DNA of 8,810 bases from Microbacteriaceae bacterium (GTDB lineage: Bacteria; Actinomycetota; Actinomycetes; Actinomycetales; Microbacteriaceae): contig JAUZFY010000265.1 of NCBI GenBank assembly GCA_030840185.1, positions 1-8,810 of the forward strand. Direction: 5' to 3'. The notes beneath the pieces were generated by a model. That model searched no databases. It was not told the origin of the DNA and saw only the letters and a list, made by a program, of their open reading frames with translations. The translations under genes were made by a program, and so were the position numbers. Of this stretch, positions 7,096 through 8,810 are shown one piece after another (position 1 is the stretch's first letter; each line of letters begins with the position of its first letter).

Positions 7096-7827
7096 ATGAC
7101 CGACGACACAGCGCCAAATCAGCATCCGGACGAGCCCCACCGAAGCGGCGGAGTCGCGCAGCGCCTCAATTGGCTGCGCGCCGGCGTGCTCGGCGCGAAC
7201 GACGGCATCGTGTCGGTGGCGGCGATAGTGGTCGGTGTCGCGGGGGCCACAACGGCATCCGCGCCGATCCTGACCGCGGGAATCGCGGCCCTCGTCGGCG
7301 GCGCCATCTCCATGGCGCTGGGGGAATATGTTTCGGTGAGCGGTCAGCGCGACAGCGAGCGAGCGTTGATTGCCAAGGAGACTCGTGAGCTGCTCGAGAC
7401 CCCGCACGAAGAACTGCTCGAACTCGCCGGAATGTATCAGGCAAAGGGGCTCTCGGCCGAGACCGCGATGCAGGTGGCGAACGAGTTGACGGAGCACGAC
7501 GCTCTCGCTGCGCACCTATCGGTGGAGCTTAACATCGACCAGAACGACGTGGTCAGCCCGTGGCACGCGACATTCGCATCCGCAGTTGCCTTTTTCGTCG
7601 GCGGAATTGTGCCGCTCGCGGCGATCCTTCTCCCGCCCGAGTCATGGCGGGTGCCGGTTACGTTTATCACCGTGCTCGTCGCGCTGGCCGGAACGGGGCT
7701 GCTCAGTGCGCAACTCGGCGGAAGCAACCGCGTGCGTGCCGCCATCCGACTCGTCATCGGTGGTGCGATCGCCCTCGCCGTCACCTTCAGCATCGGCGCT
7801 TTGCTCGGCACGACCGTCGGGCTGTGA
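7096..7827 (+). CDS. VIT/CCC1-family Fe(II)/Mn(II) transporter
   Basis: This is a membrane transporter of the vacuolar iron transporter family; bacterial members are thought to remove or sequester Fe(II) or Mn(II). It has 243 residues, normal for the family. TM1 carries LRAGVLGANDGIVS (27-40) with the conserved Asp36. TM2 ends in SMALGEYVSVSGQRDSE (72-88), the family signature. Residues about 88-150 form the cytosolic helical metal-binding region, rich in glutamate (ETRELLETPHEELLELAGMY). Three more membrane segments follow (about 159-180 with GGIVPL, 186-207 and 215-240). The ATG at 7096 is chosen because family similarity starts soon after it and the longer open frame from 6721 is antisense to the FetB-like gene. 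The ribosome site is weak (GGA two bases upstream, GGGG further off). A DtxR-type box lies upstream. Confidence 0.93.
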   Translation: MTDDTAPNQHPDEPHRSGGVAQRLNWLRAGVLGANDGIVSVAAIVVGVAGATTASAPILTAGIAALVGGAISMALGEYVSVSGQRDSERALIAKETRELLETPHEELLELAGMYQAKGLSAETAMQVANELTEHDALAAHLSVELNIDQNDVVSPWHATFASAVAFFVGGIVPLAAILLPPESWRVPVTFITVLVALAGTGLLSAQLGGSNRVRAAIRLVIGGAIALAVTFSIGALLGTTVGL

Positions 7828-7868
7828 TCTCGAGGTAACGGCGGGAAGGCTGCGCGGCGACCCGAGGC

Positions 7869-7891
7869 CGGTTCTCACCCGAAGAGAACCG
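7869..7891 (+). terminator. Hairpin 41 bases after the VIT stop
   Basis: CGGTTCTC (7869-7876) and GAGAACCG (7884-7891) form a perfect 8-bp stem with a 7-base loop. No T-tract follows. Its position just after the VIT stop suggests a terminator or 3'-end stabiliser. Confidence 0.45.
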
Positions 7892-7947
7892 CCCCCGGGA
7901 ACGAGGCTACCCGAACGGCGGTCAGTCGCTCGGGGCCCAAACTACCG

Positions 7948-7977
7948 AGCCCCAAACTGCCCAGGCTTGGGGGCTTT
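7948..7977 (+). terminator. Probable intrinsic terminator for the VIT transcript
   Basis: AGCCCCAA (7948-7955) pairs with TTGGGGGCT (7967-7975) with one bulged G, and the sequence continues TT-C, giving a short T-run (7975-7977). This is the most terminator-like structure downstream of VIT. Just upstream, GGGGC (7932-7936) could instead pair with GCCCC (7949-7953), an alternative fold that excludes this one. Confidence 0.55.
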
Positions 7978-8019
7978 CGCTGTCGAGTTTAGACCGATTT
8001 CAAACTTTCTTTCAGAAAT

Positions 8020-8046
8020 GTGCACACGCACGATGTGCTTACGCAC
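8020..8046. repeat. Direct repeat GTGCnnACGCAC, two copies
   Basis: GTGCACACGCAC (8020-8031) and GTGCTTACGCAC (8035-8046) lie 15 bp apart start to start, differing at two central bases. Each also has GTGC/GCAC ends in inverted orientation. The pair follows an AT-richer patch and may be a protein binding site; its function is unknown. Confidence 0.5.
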
Positions 8047-8058
8047 ACACGGCCGATG

Positions 8059-8088
8059 CCGAGCCAGGTCTTCGGGAACCTGGCTCGG
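8059..8088. terminator. Strong perfect hairpin, probable bidirectional terminator
   Basis: CCGAGCCAGGT (8059-8069) and ACCTGGCTCGG (8078-8088) form an uninterrupted 11-bp stem with an 8-base loop containing TTCG. It can be extended by a G-T and a T-A pair. It lies 58 bases beyond the stop of the DUF2382 gene and between convergent genes. No T-tract on either side, which is common for terminators in high-GC actinobacteria. Confidence 0.65.
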
Positions 8089-8146
8089 TAGTCAGCCGCG
8101 GTGACCAGACGGATGGCCCTCCCTAACAGAAGACCGCCCCGCGTTT

Positions 8147-8810
8147 CTAGGGCCGGTCGGAATCGCGCCGGTCGCGCCGGCGACCGGAGTCGCCCCGGTT
8201 GGACGTAGCCTGGTCAGAGTTGAGCCGGTCGGATTCGCGCCGATCGGAATCGGCCCGGTCGGAGGCCGCGCGGGCGCTGTCATCCTCCAGCTCGATCTCC
8301 TCCTTGCGAACTTCGGCGTTTACGTTGCGCTGTTCGGTCACGGTGTCCTTGTCAAGCCGAACTCGCTCGACCGGCACCGTGTCCTTGTCCACGACGACAC
8401 GCTCCTCGATGAGGGTCATCTCGTGCTCCTCTTCGCTGATGTCGGGTCCGGATGTCGCGTTGCCTCGGTTCGCGTCGGTGATCGGTTCGCGCTCGACTCG
8501 GACCTCTTCACGGCTTACTGGAACCGTGACATTCTGATTCTCGGTGACGACAAACTTGCGCAGCCGAGCTCGCCCGGCCTGCACGCTTTCTTTGCCGACA
8601 TTGAGGCGCTCCTCGGAGCGCGTCATCGCGTCATCGGTCGACGGGCCGGAGGTGTCGTATCCGCTATCCGCCGCGCCGCGCCGGGCATCCGCCGATCCGC
8701 GACGCGAGTCGTCGAAGTCACCGGCGCGTCCGACATTCCCGTCCGCGGTGCCGACGAAGCCATCGTCGTATCCCATGCCGTAGTAGTCGTACAGGATGCG
8801 CTCATCCTCC
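8147..8810 (-). CDS. DUF2382 (YsnF/AvaK-type) domain protein, probably PRC-barrel fused, 5'-partial
   Basis: 220 residues of the C-terminal part are visible. The frame is open to the right edge: EDERILYDYYG precedes the ATG at 8776, and this matches the linker that follows the PRC-barrel in actinobacterial PRC-barrel/DUF2382 proteins. The gene therefore most likely starts outside the window. After a polar linker rich in Gly, Asp and Ser comes the DUF2382 domain: MTRSEERLNVGKE, then RARLRKFVVTE, VPVSREEVRVEREPI, EEEHEMTLIEERVVVDKD and VPVERVRLDKDTVTEQ. It is made of alternating charged strands in three similar segments. The last ~40 residues are a Ser/Asp/Arg pentapeptide-repeat tail. Such proteins are commonly annotated as stress-related; their biochemical role is not established. 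The stop (8147-8149) is followed by the hairpin at 8059-8088. Confidence 0.88.
   Translation of the reverse strand, partial: EDERILYDYYGMGYDDGFVGTADGNVGRAGDFDDSRRGSADARRGAADSGYDTSGPSTDDAMTRSEERLNVGKESVQAGRARLRKFVVTENQNVTVPVSREEVRVEREPITDANRGNATSGPDISEEEHEMTLIEERVVVDKDTVPVERVRLDKDTVTEQRNVNAEVRKEEIELEDDSARAASDRADSDRRESDRLNSDQATSNRGDSGRRRDRRDSDRP
8150..8266 (-). repeat. Degenerate 15-bp repeats encoding a Ser-Asp-Arg pentapeptide tail
   Basis: The C-terminus of the DUF2382 protein reads as successive five-residue units ASDRA, DSDRR, ESDRL, NSDQA, TSNRG and DSGRR, then RDRR (one residue short) and DSDRP. The pattern is x-Ser-Asp-Arg-x. At DNA level the plus strand shows recurring CCGGTCGGA-like segments. 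The tail is highly charged and surely disordered, and probably varies in copy number between strains. Confidence 0.75.

Larger units (their letters stand above)
7828..8146. other. 319-bp convergent intergenic region without a gene
   Basis: This is the gap between the VIT gene (+) and the DUF2382 gene (-). No supportable gene was seen: open frames crossing it lack starts with ribosome sites or any recognisable product. It holds three hairpins (7869-7891, 7948-7975, 8059-8088), a relatively AT-rich patch around 7985-8020 and a 12-bp direct repeat (8020-8046). Confidence 0.7.

Noticed and set aside
6973..7515. Open frame extending the FetB-like protein upstream to 7515
   Set aside because: It is antisense to the well-supported VIT gene, has no family character, and a good ribosome site precedes the TTG at 6972.
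7586..8104. 172-residue plus-strand frame running from within VIT into the intergenic region
   Set aside because: It overlaps VIT in another frame and its sequence is Ser/Arg/Pro-rich noise. The tail crosses two hairpins.
8623..8805. Alternative minus-strand start region (MSASCTTTTAW...) for the right-edge gene
   Set aside because: It is in a different frame from the DUF2382 domain. The DUF2382 frame itself continues to the window edge with linker-like sequence.

Overview
The window is very GC-rich, with G or C at most third codon positions and GTG and TTG start codons alongside ATG. The encoded proteins read like those of high-GC Actinobacteria. A fused proline dehydrogenase/P5C dehydrogenase of actinobacterial type, a PRC-barrel/DUF2382-type protein, and intergenic repeats of the GGTTGAGTAG...GTATCGAAACC kind together suggest Microbacteriaceae. 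That placement rests on recollection, not on a search.

Layout: (1) 1-3044, + strand: the 3' part (1013 codons visible) of a bifunctional PutA whose N-terminus lies outside the window. (2) 3045-3277: an intergenic gap between convergent genes, filled almost entirely by a structured repeat. It has three 38-bp tandem copies, a central hairpin, then three 28-bp tandem copies whose core is the inverse of the first set. (3) 3278-6972, - strand: in transcription order, a FetB/UPF0014-like membrane permease, an APC-family amino acid permease, and CoA-transferase subunits A and B, with gaps of 56 bp, 97 bp and a 1-base overlap. (4) 6973-7095: a divergent promoter region holding a good match to a DtxR/IdeR-type operator and a half-site. 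(5) 7096-7827, + strand: a VIT/CCC1-family Fe/Mn transporter. (6) 7828-8146: a convergent intergenic region with three hairpins and a short direct repeat. (7) 8147-8810, - strand: the C-terminal part of a DUF2382 stress-type protein ending in a pentapeptide-repeat tail, with its N-terminus outside the window.

Two themes emerge. The left half concerns carbon and nitrogen catabolism: proline to glutamate, amino acid uptake, and CoA transfer to 3-oxoacids. The right half has two putative metal-related membrane proteins transcribed divergently around a possible iron- or manganese-responsive operator. No tRNA, rRNA, CRISPR array, transposase or phage gene was seen. No clearly new multi-gene system is evident. 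The most interesting points are the nested inverted/tandem repeat at 3047-3277, the metal-regulator box between the VIT and FetB-like genes, the FetB-like permease without a visible ATPase partner, and a possible frameshift near base 51 in putA.
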